37,499 bases of DNA, from NCBI RefSeq assembly GCF_010015475.1, contig NZ_SSNI01000051.1, forward strand, positions 1 to 37,499, read 5' to 3'. The position numbers were made by a program, and so were the translations under genes. This DNA comes from Pontibacter pamirensis. GTDB taxonomy: Bacteria > Bacteroidota > Bacteroidia > Cytophagales > Hymenobacteraceae. The number at the start of each line of letters is the position of its first letter. Position 1 is the first letter of the stretch. Under the pieces are notes generated by a model. That model was not told the origin of the DNA. It worked only from the letters and a program-made list of their open reading frames with translations, and ran no database searches. Positions 1-7,952 of the stretch are shown in pieces.

Positions 1-2
1 CA

Positions 3-164
3 GGCTGGGAGGATGGAAGCCACATGAAAAGAGAGCAGGTGTTATCACCCTCCACCGCGGATACATGGAATTCTGTAAAATCTTCGATGGGTGGATGCTC
101 GCGCAAAAATTTGTGTCCTAATCGTAGGATAGGAGTGGAGGAGTATGAGGAGTACAAAGCATGA
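3..164 (+). CDS. C-terminal part of an unknown ORF, cut by the window start
   Basis: The frame is open from the window edge to a TGA at 162-164. The tail reads MGG, then 14 residues, then EEYEEYKA. The same arrangement (MGG, 14 codons, EEYQEYKA) recurs in frame at 28270-28344, where a stop follows MGG. An LSP...W...MGG pattern also resembles the end of the small protein encoded at 33680-33952. The family is not recognised. It could equally be a decayed remnant, since only the shared spacing and tail support coding. Confidence 0.35.
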   Translation, partial: GWEDGSHMKREQVLSPSTADTWNSVKSSMGGCSRKNLCPNRRIGVEEYEEYKA

Positions 165-303
165 ACGGCACAACCTGCTTTCCTTCCCCTTTTGTAACAG
201 TTTCGCCTGATTCAAAATCAGTTAAAGCCTTCGCGGAGGAGAGGCAAAGCCAGGGCCTTACTCCGGAGAGCAATGCAGTGGGGAAGAGATAGCAAACTTG
301 AAG

Positions 304-349
304 AAGGAAACACAGTAAACATGTATTACTTCGTTTACTGTGTTTCCTT
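304..349. terminator. Perfect 17-bp inverted repeat, terminator-like hairpin
   Basis: The arms at 304-320 and 333-349 are perfect complements around a 12-nt loop. T-rich sequence follows on the plus side and A-rich sequence on the minus side, so it could end transcription in both directions. It separates the ORF tail at 3-164 from the minus-strand hypothetical gene ending at 468. Confidence 0.6.
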
Positions 350-359
350 TGTTTATCTA

Positions 360-451
360 ATAATTCGGGTGTGGCGCCTGTTCTTCCAGCTGAAGAGTGC
401 AGCGCAATGAGGAAGCTGGCGGAGAGCTGGACGCTGGGGGCAAAGCTTGCC
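360..451 (+). repeat. Copy 1 of a diverged dispersed repeat ending in a small palindrome
   Basis: The last 36 bases (416-451) match 28576-28611 at 31 of 36 positions in the same orientation. Both copies end in a hairpin-forming palindrome around AAAGCTT. The outer pair is G-C here (GGCAAAGCTTGCC) but A-T in the other copy (AGCAAAGCTTGCT), so pairing is conserved. Upstream similarity includes the EEYxEYKA tail and a TTCCCCTTTTGTA tract. No gene is evident here. Confidence 0.5.
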
Positions 452-467
452 GGGGAGGGCCTACTAC

Positions 468-773
468 CTACAGCTGGTGCCAGCCTCCCCCCTGCAGCAA
501 CGCATTCCTCATCCTGCGCAGGTCATAAAGTATATGGCCATACTGTTGCCCGGCGGTGTTAGGGTCATTGGCCAGGTACTCTGCCAGTGCCGCATAAGCA
601 TGATCTAGCGACTGCGCCACGCCCATTGGACCATCATTGGCCATCAGCGCCTGAAGCAACGGGGCTGTATCAAAGGGCCTGCTGAACGCGCACCCTTGGG
701 GGAACGGAACAAAAGGACGCTCCTCACCTGGTGATGTTGCTTCTTCTTTCTTTCCTTTTTCGTTTTCTGCCAT
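468..773 (-). CDS. Hypothetical protein, 101 aa
   Basis: Not recognised. The product begins with a charged Lys/Glu-rich stretch (about residues 1-20), followed by a Pro/Phe-rich linker and an Ala/Leu-rich, probably helical C-terminal half containing DHAYAALAEYL and RRMRNALL. There is no signal peptide or membrane segment, so it is probably cytosolic. ATG at 773 is preferred over a GTG one codon upstream. It is the last gene of the long minus-strand series, 217 bp beyond the lipoprotein stop, and may have its own promoter. Coding seems likely from its composition, but function is unknown. Confidence 0.55.
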   Translation of the reverse strand: MAENEKGKKEEATSPGEERPFVPFPQGCAFSRPFDTAPLLQALMANDGPMGVAQSLDHAYAALAEYLANDPNTAGQQYGHILYDLRRMRNALLQGGGWHQL

Positions 774-990
774 CACATACTGCTTTAAGTTTTGCGAAAC
801 TCCTGCAGTACAATAATGTGCTTAAATTCACTGCAATACAATGTAAAGAAGACCCATTTTGTAACATCAGCCTACCTATATACCCCCAGCTTAATCAGTA
901 TTTAATTTAATAAAAGCTTCATTTTCTATAAAAATACCCGGCATTTTAAAGATGTTTTGTAACATAGAGGAAATAACCCTGAGCAGGTTG

Positions 991-1434
991 CTACTGGCCA
1001 GCCCTGTAGGTAAGTTCTTTTTGCACGGTGTCGGAGTCTTCCGTGAAAGTGTAGGTTGTTTCATCCAGGAGCTTGTCGTTCCGGTAGACGGTAATCTTCA
1101 GCCCCATTTCTGCTGGGGCATCTTCCGTTGGGTTAAAGCCAATAGTGGCAGAGAAGCGGAGCTCTCTTACGCCCTCCCCCTCATAGGAGTAAGTCGTTCC
1201 AGTCAGGTCCTCGTCTAGTAGCAGGGTTGGCATTTCCTCCTGGGTGTTGGTTTTGTAAAATTCGCCGCCATTGAGTGTGATAATTTTAAAAAACTTCTCA
1301 TACTCTCCTGACTGCTGAATGTCCACCCGAAAGGTAGCCGCTTCAGGCGTAGGGTCATCTTTCCCGGAGTCGCCGCAACCGGCCAAGAGCAAAACAAAGA
1401 ACAAGAGCGCGGTTAATTTTGAGAGTGTTTTCAT
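991..1434 (-). CDS. Small lipoprotein, 147 aa
   Basis: Residues 1-20 form a lipoprotein signal peptide (MKTLSKL, hydrophobic core, LLLAGC), with Cys20 as the predicted lipidated residue. An Asp-rich GDSGKDD tether follows, as is common for Bacteroidetes lipoproteins sorted to the outer membrane. The rest is rich in Thr, Glu and beta-prone segments, suggesting a small beta domain. No family was recognised. It lies 28 bp downstream of the primase-like gene on the same strand. A role in surface or entry exclusion would fit a conjugative plasmid, but that is only a guess from position. Confidence 0.75.
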   Translation of the reverse strand: MKTLSKLTALLFFVLLLAGCGDSGKDDPTPEAATFRVDIQQSGEYEKFFKIITLNGGEFYKTNTQEEMPTLLLDEDLTGTTYSYEGEGVRELRFSATIGFNPTEDAPAEMGLKITVYRNDKLLDETTYTFTEDSDTVQKELTYRAGQ

Positions 1435-1462
1435 AAGCTTGTTTTTTTGGAGTTGGGTTAAA

Positions 1463-2560
1463 TTACATTTTCATCGCTACGCTTTTTTTTTGCGCAGCAG
1501 AAGGGTGAATCAAATCATTGAAATCTTTGGCGCCACTGGCCTTGTGCACGTGCAGCCCGGAGCGGATGCCTGATTCCCTCTCAAAAGTGCGCAGGCTGAG
1601 CGTTGACACTGGTATCTCAAATTTCTTTTCGTTTACTGTAAAGTGCAGGCTGTCGGATTCCTTCCGGAAAGAAGACTCCTTCCCGGCGATGGCCGTGGCC
1701 AGTACGATATCATACACCCTGCCCTGGTAATCATTGTCAAATAGGGTTCTCTTGGCTGCCTGTGGCCAGTGCTCCAGCGCCAGGCGAACCTGGTTCTTTG
1801 AAATACCACCGCCGAAAGAAACGAAAACAGCCGACTGCATATCCATCTCTTTGCGCCGCAGCTGGTAAAAACTCATTGCGTCGATGGGGTTCTCTGCGAA
1901 GAACACGTTCCGGGTGCGTGCCTGGCTGCCGGCGAAGTCCGCTATCCACATGCCGCTCTGCCGGTTAGAGCCAGCGGCTACGCTCTTAAAGCCATAGTTG
2001 CGCAGGTCATACCCGATGACAGCATTAGAGCCTGGGCGTGTAAGCGGGAAACCAATGTTGGCGTATACTTTCCCCGGGTCTTTGGCTGTGTCTTTCACCA
2101 GGCGAATGAAGGGCAGGAATTTTTCTATTGTCTCCCTCTCAAGGCCACGCTCTTTAATCAAATAATGGAGCTTGCCTACTGACAGCGGTTGAGGAGCATA
2201 GCGGCCTGCATCGAAGGCTTTAGGCGGCGGTGGGGCAAAGGCAGGCCTGAAGGCTTGCGGCTCACTGAACAGCCGGGAAAGCACCTGGTTGACACCTTCT
2301 GCTGGGGAGGAGTAGGATTCATTGAACCGGTGAAGCCTGCTGGCCACAAAGTCGATGACGGATCCCCGGTCAGTGCTCCCGTCCCGGTTGAAGTATAGCT
2401 GCCTGCCCGGGTCACGCGGGTTATTGATGATCACTGTGTCGCCATCCGGGTGCCTGTACTCCAGGCTTCGGCGCCCCTTTGTCAGGTCTGCCACATAGCC
2501 CAGTGACTCAGCTGCCTGAATGATGGGTACCTTTTCCCGGTATTCCTTGAATGTCATCAT
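1463..2560 (-). CDS. Toprim-domain primase-like protein (DUF3991/Toprim type)
   Basis: The 365-aa protein resembles the mobile-element primase-like proteins of Bacteroidetes. The N-terminal third (FKEYREKVPIIQAAESLGY, then HPDGDTVIIN) matches the usual start of this family, without an obvious CHC2 zinc finger. A Toprim-like core lies at about residues 215-290: NVFFAENPIDAMSF supplies the conserved Glu, FVSFGGG the middle strand, and TLFDNDYQGR the DxD-like acidic pair. It lies 14 bp after the DUF4099-type gene and is probably co-transcribed with it. A likely role is processing or priming of the transferred single strand, inferred from family and location. Catalytic primase activity is not certain. 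Confidence 0.8.
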   Translation of the reverse strand: MMTFKEYREKVPIIQAAESLGYVADLTKGRRSLEYRHPDGDTVIINNPRDPGRQLYFNRDGSTDRGSVIDFVASRLHRFNESYSSPAEGVNQVLSRLFSEPQAFRPAFAPPPPKAFDAGRYAPQPLSVGKLHYLIKERGLERETIEKFLPFIRLVKDTAKDPGKVYANIGFPLTRPGSNAVIGYDLRNYGFKSVAAGSNRQSGMWIADFAGSQARTRNVFFAENPIDAMSFYQLRRKEMDMQSAVFVSFGGGISKNQVRLALEHWPQAAKRTLFDNDYQGRVYDIVLATAIAGKESSFRKESDSLHFTVNEKKFEIPVSTLSLRTFERESGIRSGLHVHKASGAKDFNDLIHPSAAQKKSVAMKM

Positions 2561-2574
2561 AGGCTACTTTTAGT

Positions 2575-3207
2575 TTAGCGCTTCGGCCCGGTAGGCTTTA
2601 TCTCTTCGCTGCTTACTCCCCTGCTTTCCGATTGCCCAAGCAGCTGATCAGGCTTTGTGGTGAATCCGCGCGGCTCGTTAAGGTCCACACGGGCACGTAT
2701 GATCTCATCCCCTCCCTTTGACCGAAGCTCCAGCACATTGCCCTGGCGAAGCTGCTCTTTCTGGTCTGAACTGAGCACAACATCCTTTATGGCATTCGGC
2801 ACATGGAAGTCACGCACCCGGGCTTTCAGTATCTCATTGGTCTCCCGGTCGAGCTGAAAGTAATGCGGCTCCCTTTCTCCGTTCAGGGCAACGTGGTCCC
2901 GAACCAGCAGGCCTCCCGCCTTTAGCTTCTCCAGCTCCTGGGGAGTGGCCCCGATGTCATTGTTTATCTGGGCACGCACCGGGTGCACGTTCAGGGAAAG
3001 TGAGTTGTCGGGGTTGCGGAAAAGCGAGAGCCTGGCATCCGTCTCAAAGCGCTGCCCTCCGGTCAACTCCACAGAGAAGGTCCGAAGGCTGGTGCGGTTA
3101 CCTGACAGCAGGGCGGCAAGGTCTTCGTTCATGTTCAGGACATCCTTCCTGTTCAACCCCAGCTTCTCAAACTGCGCGTAAGGGAGATCCTTTATGTCAA
3201 AGTTCAT
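2575..3207 (-). CDS. DUF4099/DUF3945-type mobile-element protein, 210 aa
   Basis: The N-terminus (FDIKDLPYAQFEKLGLNRKDVL) is typical of DUF4099. The middle segment has the DUF3945-type pattern (TPQELEKLKAGGLLV, then a LDRETNEIL element, then VPNAIKDVVLSSDQKEQLRQG). Such proteins accompany conjugative elements and plasmids of Bacteroidetes, but their biochemical role is unknown. The last 30 residues are polar and probably disordered. It is the first gene after a 90-bp gap following the XRE gene, and a TAnnTTTG-type -10 element lies upstream, so it probably starts a second transcript shared with the primase-like gene. Confidence 0.75.
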   Translation of the reverse strand: MNFDIKDLPYAQFEKLGLNRKDVLNMNEDLAALLSGNRTSLRTFSVELTGGQRFETDARLSLFRNPDNSLSLNVHPVRAQINNDIGATPQELEKLKAGGLLVRDHVALNGEREPHYFQLDRETNEILKARVRDFHVPNAIKDVVLSSDQKEQLRQGNVLELRSKGGDEIIRARVDLNEPRGFTTKPDQLLGQSESRGVSSEEIKPTGPKR

Positions 3208-3258
3208 ACTTATACTTTTAACGTATATTGTTAATTAATACCAGGACCTGATCTACCG

Positions 3259-3266
3259 CAAAAATA
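3259..3266 (-). promoter_or_regulatory. Candidate Bacteroidetes -7 element (TATTTTTG)
   Basis: On the minus strand the sequence reads TATTTTTG, a match to the TAnnTTTG consensus, about 52 bp before the ATG of the DUF4099-type gene. No clear -33 TTG was seen at the expected distance, so this is a weak call. Confidence 0.35.
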
Positions 3267-3294
3267 GAAGTGGTCCGCCGCTCCCCTCCATAGA

Positions 3295-3651
3295 CTAAGA
3301 AGGAGTGTTACTGAGCAACCTTTTCACTTCCACCAGCTGGGCATTTACTTCCTCCCCCAGCAGGGAGAGCCGCTCCACGGCAATGCTGTTGTAAGGGCTT
3401 GTGAGTGCTTCACCCTCTCCCCCCGTGACGATATCGAACGTATCTGCCAGGATGTACCTGAGTTGATAGGTAGTGCCATAGTAGTTCAACACCTGCAACA
3501 GCAACTCAATGCTGCTGCCCTCTCCGTTTTCCAGCTTAGAGATTTGTGTCTGGTGGGCTCCCATGGCCACGGATACCTCCTTCTGTGAAAGGCCCAGTGT
3601 TTTACGGAAGGCGCTAAGCTTTCCCCCTATGTCTGATAGTGTAATGTTCAT
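3295..3651 (-). CDS. XRE-family helix-turn-helix regulator, 118 aa
   Basis: Residues 8-60 form a Cro/CI-type HTH (LSAFRKTLGLSQKEVSVAMGAHQTQISKLENGEG), the canonical DNA-binding fold. The C-terminal half is helical and may mediate dimerisation. The start codon overlaps the stop of the coupling-protein gene by 4 bp (ATGA), so the regulator is translationally coupled to the last transfer gene. This suggests feedback control of the transfer operon, although no operator was identified. The fold is clear; the target is inferred. Confidence 0.85.
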   Translation of the reverse strand: MNITLSDIGGKLSAFRKTLGLSQKEVSVAMGAHQTQISKLENGEGSSIELLLQVLNYYGTTYQLRYILADTFDIVTGGEGEALTSPYNSIAVERLSLLGEEVNAQLVEVKRLLSNTPS

Positions 3652-5615
3652 ACTTGAAACGCAGAAATGAGTGACTCAATATCCTTATTGATTTTAATGA
3701 AGTTTGCTTCAAGTTTGGTGTTTCGGGCGGCAGTAGTTCCAAATTTATAAAATATTGGCATATCTACATACTGCTCTTCCTCTTTTGCAACCTCCTTAAG
3801 GTTAAGATTGATTTTACAGTTATACGTGCTGCTTATATGTTGTCCATCATATACTGCATTATCAAAGGCCACCTGCCCCACCATCTCCCCTGCCCTTAGG
3901 TTGGCTATCTTGGAGGCGGGTATGAGTGAGCCCATCTCCTCATTCATACTCACCGAGGTTCTGTTCCTATCGATGCTTACCCCCTGCTTCTGCTGTCTTA
4001 CCTTTCCGAATATCTTCTCCAGCCAGTCGAGCGTCTCCTTGTTCCTGACAGAGCCCGAGAGCACGTTGGCAGCCACAGAGCAGATAGTGTCGGCTGTTTC
4101 CCTACCGTACTGCTGGCGAAGCTGCGGCAGCTCCTGAAGGCCCAGCAGCACGGCTATCTTATTGCTTCTCGCTGTGGCTATCAGGTTCTCTACCTTATGC
4201 ACGTAAAGCGTCGGCGACTCATCCACTATCAGGCCGCAGGGCAGGTTCCCTTTCGAGTTGATGAGCTTGGTCATGCGGTTTAAGATAAGGGCGTTGCAGG
4301 CGCTGTTGATGCTCTGCGTGGAAGGGTCGTTGGCGATCACCAGTACAGACGGCGCTTTGGGGTTCGTTATCTTTAAATCAAAGTCATCGCCGGAGAGCAC
4401 CCAGAAAGTCTCCTTCGTGGCCAGCCGGCCGACATTGATTTTAAGCGTGCCTATCTGCCCCTCCAACTGGTCGAATGCCTTGTTTATATAAGCCGTGCGG
4501 AAGGGAGAGAGCAGGCTCTTGAGCTGTGGCTCGGAAAAGAGCAGCTCGAATATCTCCTCGTAGCCTAGGTTCAAGAGGGCCAGCACATGCGGAAAGGTTG
4601 AGTACCTTCCTTCCTGGTACCGGCTCAGAAAGAAGATACAGCTGGCCAGGAAGTTGACGGCCGACTGCGTGAAGAACTGCGCGGCACCCGACTCCCTGTC
4701 GTTTTTCGTGAGCGACTGCAACAGCGCCTCGGCTGTCTCTACCGCATCAGCCAGCGTAGGCAGGTACTCGGGCTTGAGCGGGTTAAACCTGCGGCTGTGC
4801 TCCACGCTGTTAAAGTTGATGACATGAAACCTGTGGTTTTGGAGAGGGCCTTTCTTCTTACTCACCAGGTAATGGTAGTAAGCGAGTTTCCCTAAATCGG
4901 GAAACTTGAAATCATACAGTGCCATCGAAAAGCCCTTGGCCAGCATCTGTTTAATAAACGGGTTCACAATCGAGAAAGACTTTCCGGAGCCGGGAGTACC
5001 TATCAGCAGTGTTGCCCGGAAGGGATTGACGATATTCAGCCAGCCCTCGTTAATCCTGCGCTTGTGGTAGTAGAGCATGGGGATGTTCACCGAGTAGGGC
5101 GTTACCATCAAGTCGCGCGACTGCTCAAAAGACTCATTCTCCACGTTGAATTTATCTTTCATCAATCCGCTCTGGATGCGCTTGGACACGTTATCGAGCG
5201 CCACGTGTATCAGCACAGCCCCCAGCAGGGAAAACACCGTGTAGAGCACCTCGAAAAGCGTAATGCCGTAGAAGAGCGCCGTCTCACTCACATAATAATA
5301 GAAGAATCCCGAACCCAGAAACAGCACCGCGCCGATGAAAAGCGGCAGGAAGATGTGCTTTAGCGGATCATGGTTCAGGTTCTTCTGCGCTTTGGTACCC
5401 AGGGCCACTATCATGATCATCCCAAAAGTAAAAGCCTTGGAGAAATAGATGTTCTCGTAGATGGGGAGGCGTGAGAGCCTGTCCACTACCGGTTTCACGC
5501 TGGCCAGAAAAGCTGCATCCGCATACAGGTGCACGGCAAACTCTACCATCAGGGTAAAGTAGACAAAGCCCTGTAGAAACGAGTACAGCTTCTTTATTTC
5601 GCTTGATTCTTCCAT
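3648..5615 (-). CDS. Type IV coupling protein, VirD4/TraG family
   Basis: The 655-aa inner-membrane ATPase would link the relaxase-DNA complex to the secretion channel. Several hydrophobic helices occupy residues 10-140. Walker A is GTPGSGKS (206-213), and a Walker B-like strand with acidic end is CGLIVDESPTLYV, followed by the QELPQLRQQYGR segment typical of the TraG/TraD C-terminal domain. It follows traN in the same direction after a 67-bp gap holding alternative hairpins, and its stop overlaps the XRE start. In Bacteroidetes elements this protein is variously called MobC or TraG, so no symbol is given. Confidence 0.93.
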   Translation of the reverse strand: MEESSEIKKLYSFLQGFVYFTLMVEFAVHLYADAAFLASVKPVVDRLSRLPIYENIYFSKAFTFGMIMIVALGTKAQKNLNHDPLKHIFLPLFIGAVLFLGSGFFYYYVSETALFYGITLFEVLYTVFSLLGAVLIHVALDNVSKRIQSGLMKDKFNVENESFEQSRDLMVTPYSVNIPMLYYHKRRINEGWLNIVNPFRATLLIGTPGSGKSFSIVNPFIKQMLAKGFSMALYDFKFPDLGKLAYYHYLVSKKKGPLQNHRFHVINFNSVEHSRRFNPLKPEYLPTLADAVETAEALLQSLTKNDRESGAAQFFTQSAVNFLASCIFFLSRYQEGRYSTFPHVLALLNLGYEEIFELLFSEPQLKSLLSPFRTAYINKAFDQLEGQIGTLKINVGRLATKETFWVLSGDDFDLKITNPKAPSVLVIANDPSTQSINSACNALILNRMTKLINSKGNLPCGLIVDESPTLYVHKVENLIATARSNKIAVLLGLQELPQLRQQYGRETADTICSVAANVLSGSVRNKETLDWLEKIFGKVRQQKQGVSIDRNRTSVSMNEEMGSLIPASKIANLRAGEMVGQVAFDNAVYDGQHISSTYNCKINLNLKEVAKEEEQYVDMPIFYKFGTTAARNTKLEANFIKINKDIESLISAFQV

Positions 5616-5649
5616 AGCAGTAAAAATTTACAAAAGGGAAATGAAAGTA

Positions 5650-5681
5650 ATGAGGTTCATTAGCCTCATGATGCTAATGAA
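5650..5681 (-). promoter_or_regulatory. Overlapping alternative hairpins between traN and the coupling protein
   Basis: One hairpin pairs TTCATTAGC (5656-5664) with GCTAATGAA (5673-5681) around 8 nt. A second pairs ATGAGG (5650-5655) with CCTCAT (5664-5669). They share bases and cannot form together. No long U tract follows, so attenuation or mRNA processing is as likely as termination. Confidence 0.4.
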
Positions 5682-5682
5682 T

Positions 5683-6477
5683 CTACAGCGTATCCGCGTT
5701 CAGTACGTCTCTGTAGTTCACCTTGAGCGAGATAGTGCGGCCTGACACCTGTTCCTCTGCCACCTCCATGTTGAACACCTTCTCATCGGGGAAAGTGAAT
5801 TTCCGGAACACGAACACGTTGCGGTACTTGCGCTTGAAGTTGTCCGTATCATAGAGCGTGAACACCGGCTCCACCTCCAGCTGCTGAAAGTTAGTGGCCT
5901 TCACTACTTTCTTGTCCTCAATAAGAAAGCGGATCTGGTCAATGTCATAGGCGATGTTGGTGCGGTTCTTCATCGACACATCCATAAAGAAGTAGTCCCC
6001 CACGGTGTAGTTGTTGTTGAGCTTTATTTCCACCTTCTGCTTTGTGTTGCGCACATGCGTTACCCTCGGCCTCTCCTGCACGGCCGCAAGCGCGAAGCGC
6101 TGCATCTCCTCGGTGCTCATGGCCACGGCAGGATTAATGAACTCATCTACCTGCGTGGGGTCTATTCTGACCTCAGACTGCGCCCCGCCCGCCGTTTGGG
6201 CATAGCTCAGCCTGTACTGGACCATGAACCGCTCTCCGACGATGGTCACCACGCCCAGGGCAGGCTTGCCGTTCTTGGCCTTTACCCGCAGCATGTTGGC
6301 AACGGGTATGTCACCGGCCACATCATCAGTGGAGATATCGACATACTGGATAGGCTCCGGGCTGATGAAGTGCGTTGATATGTCTTTATGGATGTAGATG
6401 GTTTCCGGTTCTTTTGATTGCCCAAAGGAGGCAACAGAAAACAAGAAGAGGAACAGTAGTATTGAGAGCTTCTTCAT
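5683..6477 (-). CDS. traN: Conjugal transfer protein TraN (VirB9-like)
   Basis: The 264-aa product starts at MKKLSILL (ATG at 6477). This start gives a clean Sec signal peptide with LFSVASFGQ before the probable cleavage site; an upstream Met at 6504 would add nine charged residues inside traM. The mature part is beta-rich and contains the NMLRVKAKNGKPALGVVTIVGERFM-like strand pattern seen in Bacteroidetes TraN, plus a C-terminal NNYTVGDYFFMDVSMKN segment. TraN is the periplasmic or outer-membrane channel component that partners TraM. The gap to the traM stop is 1 bp, so the genes are coupled. Confidence 0.88.
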   Translation of the reverse strand: MKKLSILLFLFLFSVASFGQSKEPETIYIHKDISTHFISPEPIQYVDISTDDVAGDIPVANMLRVKAKNGKPALGVVTIVGERFMVQYRLSYAQTAGGAQSEVRIDPTQVDEFINPAVAMSTEEMQRFALAAVQERPRVTHVRNTKQKVEIKLNNNYTVGDYFFMDVSMKNRTNIAYDIDQIRFLIEDKKVVKATNFQQLEVEPVFTLYDTDNFKRKYRNVFVFRKFTFPDEKVFNMEVAEEQVSGRTISLKVNYRDVLNADTL

Positions 6478-6478
6478 T

Positions 6479-7639
6479 TTATCTTTTTTTGGCTTTGTTA
6501 TCAATCAGGTAGACAATGGTGTTGTACTTGAGCTTTGCTTTGTTGCGTTTGATGGCGGAACCCGCCGCCCGTGTCGCAGTCTGAGCCATGCGGTCTGCCA
6601 TGGAGTAGAGCATTTCAGCGGAGTTAGAGGCATCAGTTCCAAAGTTCACTGATTGTCCCTGCGTGGCACGGCTGGCCAGCTCCTGGGTGAACTCCCGGAA
6701 CTGCGAGTCCGGCACGTACAATCCCTTCAAGCCGTCGTTATCATACACGCTCAGGCTGACAGGCAACACCTCGTCCCCCTGCAGAATAGAAGTAATGGTG
6801 ATATCTACTCTTTGCGCGCTGAAGCCTGAGACAAGGCCGTAGAGGTAGCTGCCCTTCGCTATTTCCATGTCAGCGACATAGATGTCGTCGAGTAGCCGGA
6901 CGCGGATTCTGCCCCCTTCCCGTACCTTCAGTCCTTCATCCAGAATAGCTTTAATAAACTGCTCAGTAGGTGCACCCGAAATAGTGTTAAAGTAGGCGGT
7001 ATTGGCGTTGGCTGTCTTACTTACGGCCAGCGCCTCCGGTTCCGGCTCTGCTGGCTTTGTGGCCACTGGAGGAGTCCGCGGTTTTGCCGGCTCCTCTCCT
7101 GCCCTGGACAAACTATCGACGTAGGCCATTTGCTCACGGAACAGGCGCATTTCCTTCTCATAGTCCGATTCTGTTTTTCTGCTGGGCGTTCTTCTCGCCG
7201 GGGCAGTTGCCGTGGCATAACCTGCGCCCGCCTGCCGTTGGCTGACGCGCTCCATGAAAGGCTCCGCCTGCTGGTTAGCCAGTATCTGGTTGTTGAGGCT
7301 GTCAAGTATAGCCTGCTCTTCTGCTGAATAAACGCTGCCGTACTCCTGCTGTGTGGTGGTGTTATCACCCAGCTCCCGGATGGCAGAGTAGTCAGTTCTG
7401 TATTTATGCTCTTCCCTGGAAGCTTTGAACTTATCTTTCACCTCCCGCTTTTTGAGGTTCGCGTCCGGAAGGTCCGTGTTTAGGGAAGCAGTTTCTACCA
7501 GCAGTGTTGTGCCTGGCTCCGCTGCGCTCTCCCCTGCAGCAGGGAACGTGTCGAGGTAGAGGTAATTAAAGATAAAGAGGAACGGCAGCACGATAAGCGG
7601 CAGAATGTAGCGCCCTTTTTTGAAGTCTATCTTATTCAT
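6479..7639 (-). CDS. traM: Conjugal transfer protein TraM (VirB10-like)
   Basis: The 386-aa protein has a short cytoplasmic N-terminus (MNKIDFKKGRYILPL), one membrane helix at about 13-30, and a long polar Pro/Glu/Arg-rich periplasmic region to about residue 210. A conserved C-terminal domain follows (IKAILDEGLKVREGGRIRVRLLDDIYV, GSYLYGLVSGFSAQRVDI). This layout is that of TraM, the VirB10-like scaffold spanning the periplasm. It overlaps the TraL-like gene by 8 bp upstream and abuts traN downstream. Confidence 0.9.
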   Translation of the reverse strand: MNKIDFKKGRYILPLIVLPFLFIFNYLYLDTFPAAGESAAEPGTTLLVETASLNTDLPDANLKKREVKDKFKASREEHKYRTDYSAIRELGDNTTTQQEYGSVYSAEEQAILDSLNNQILANQQAEPFMERVSQRQAGAGYATATAPARRTPSRKTESDYEKEMRLFREQMAYVDSLSRAGEEPAKPRTPPVATKPAEPEPEALAVSKTANANTAYFNTISGAPTEQFIKAILDEGLKVREGGRIRVRLLDDIYVADMEIAKGSYLYGLVSGFSAQRVDITITSILQGDEVLPVSLSVYDNDGLKGLYVPDSQFREFTQELASRATQGQSVNFGTDASNSAEMLYSMADRMAQTATRAAGSAIKRNKAKLKYNTIVYLIDNKAKKR

Positions 7640-7952
7640 GGATAATACGGTTTAGCTGTCTGTCTATGTCATGAAGGAAAGCGCTGTCTTGTGGCGAGAG
7701 GCTATCGGGGTTAATGGATTGCACCTCACCGTAGAGACGCATCATCTCCAGCATGTCGGCTGTCACAGGCCTTGTCTGCTGCTCTTTATTGATGCCGGAG
7801 TAGAGAAGGTTCGCCGTAGCATCAAAGCTCCCCTGCGTCTCGTTGCGTCCTGCTATGAGCCACATAATACCTGAGGCCATCACGAAGAACATGCCTGCCG
7901 CCATCGCTTTCTGGTGCGTGTTAGCCCAGTTAAAAATTCTTCTTCTCCACAT
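7632..7952 (-). CDS. Small single-pass membrane protein at the traL position, 106 aa
   Basis: One predicted membrane helix (AAGMFFVMASGIMWLIAG, about residues 17-35) follows a basic N-terminus (MWRRRIF). The remaining 70 residues are polar and probably periplasmic, with an amphipathic C-terminal helix. It overlaps traK by 23 bp and traM by 8 bp, the position TraL holds in Bacteroidetes conjugative elements. Sequence alone is too short to prove the family. A structural or assembly role in the channel is inferred from synteny. Confidence 0.7.
   Translation of the reverse strand: MWRRRIFNWANTHQKAMAAGMFFVMASGIMWLIAGRNETQGSFDATANLLYSGINKEQQTRPVTADMLEMMRLYGEVQSINPDSLSPQDSAFLHDIDRQLNRIIHE

Noticed and set aside
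371..562. 63-codon plus-strand frame
   Set aside because: Overlaps the minus-strand hypothetical gene and the dispersed repeat; no coding signs.
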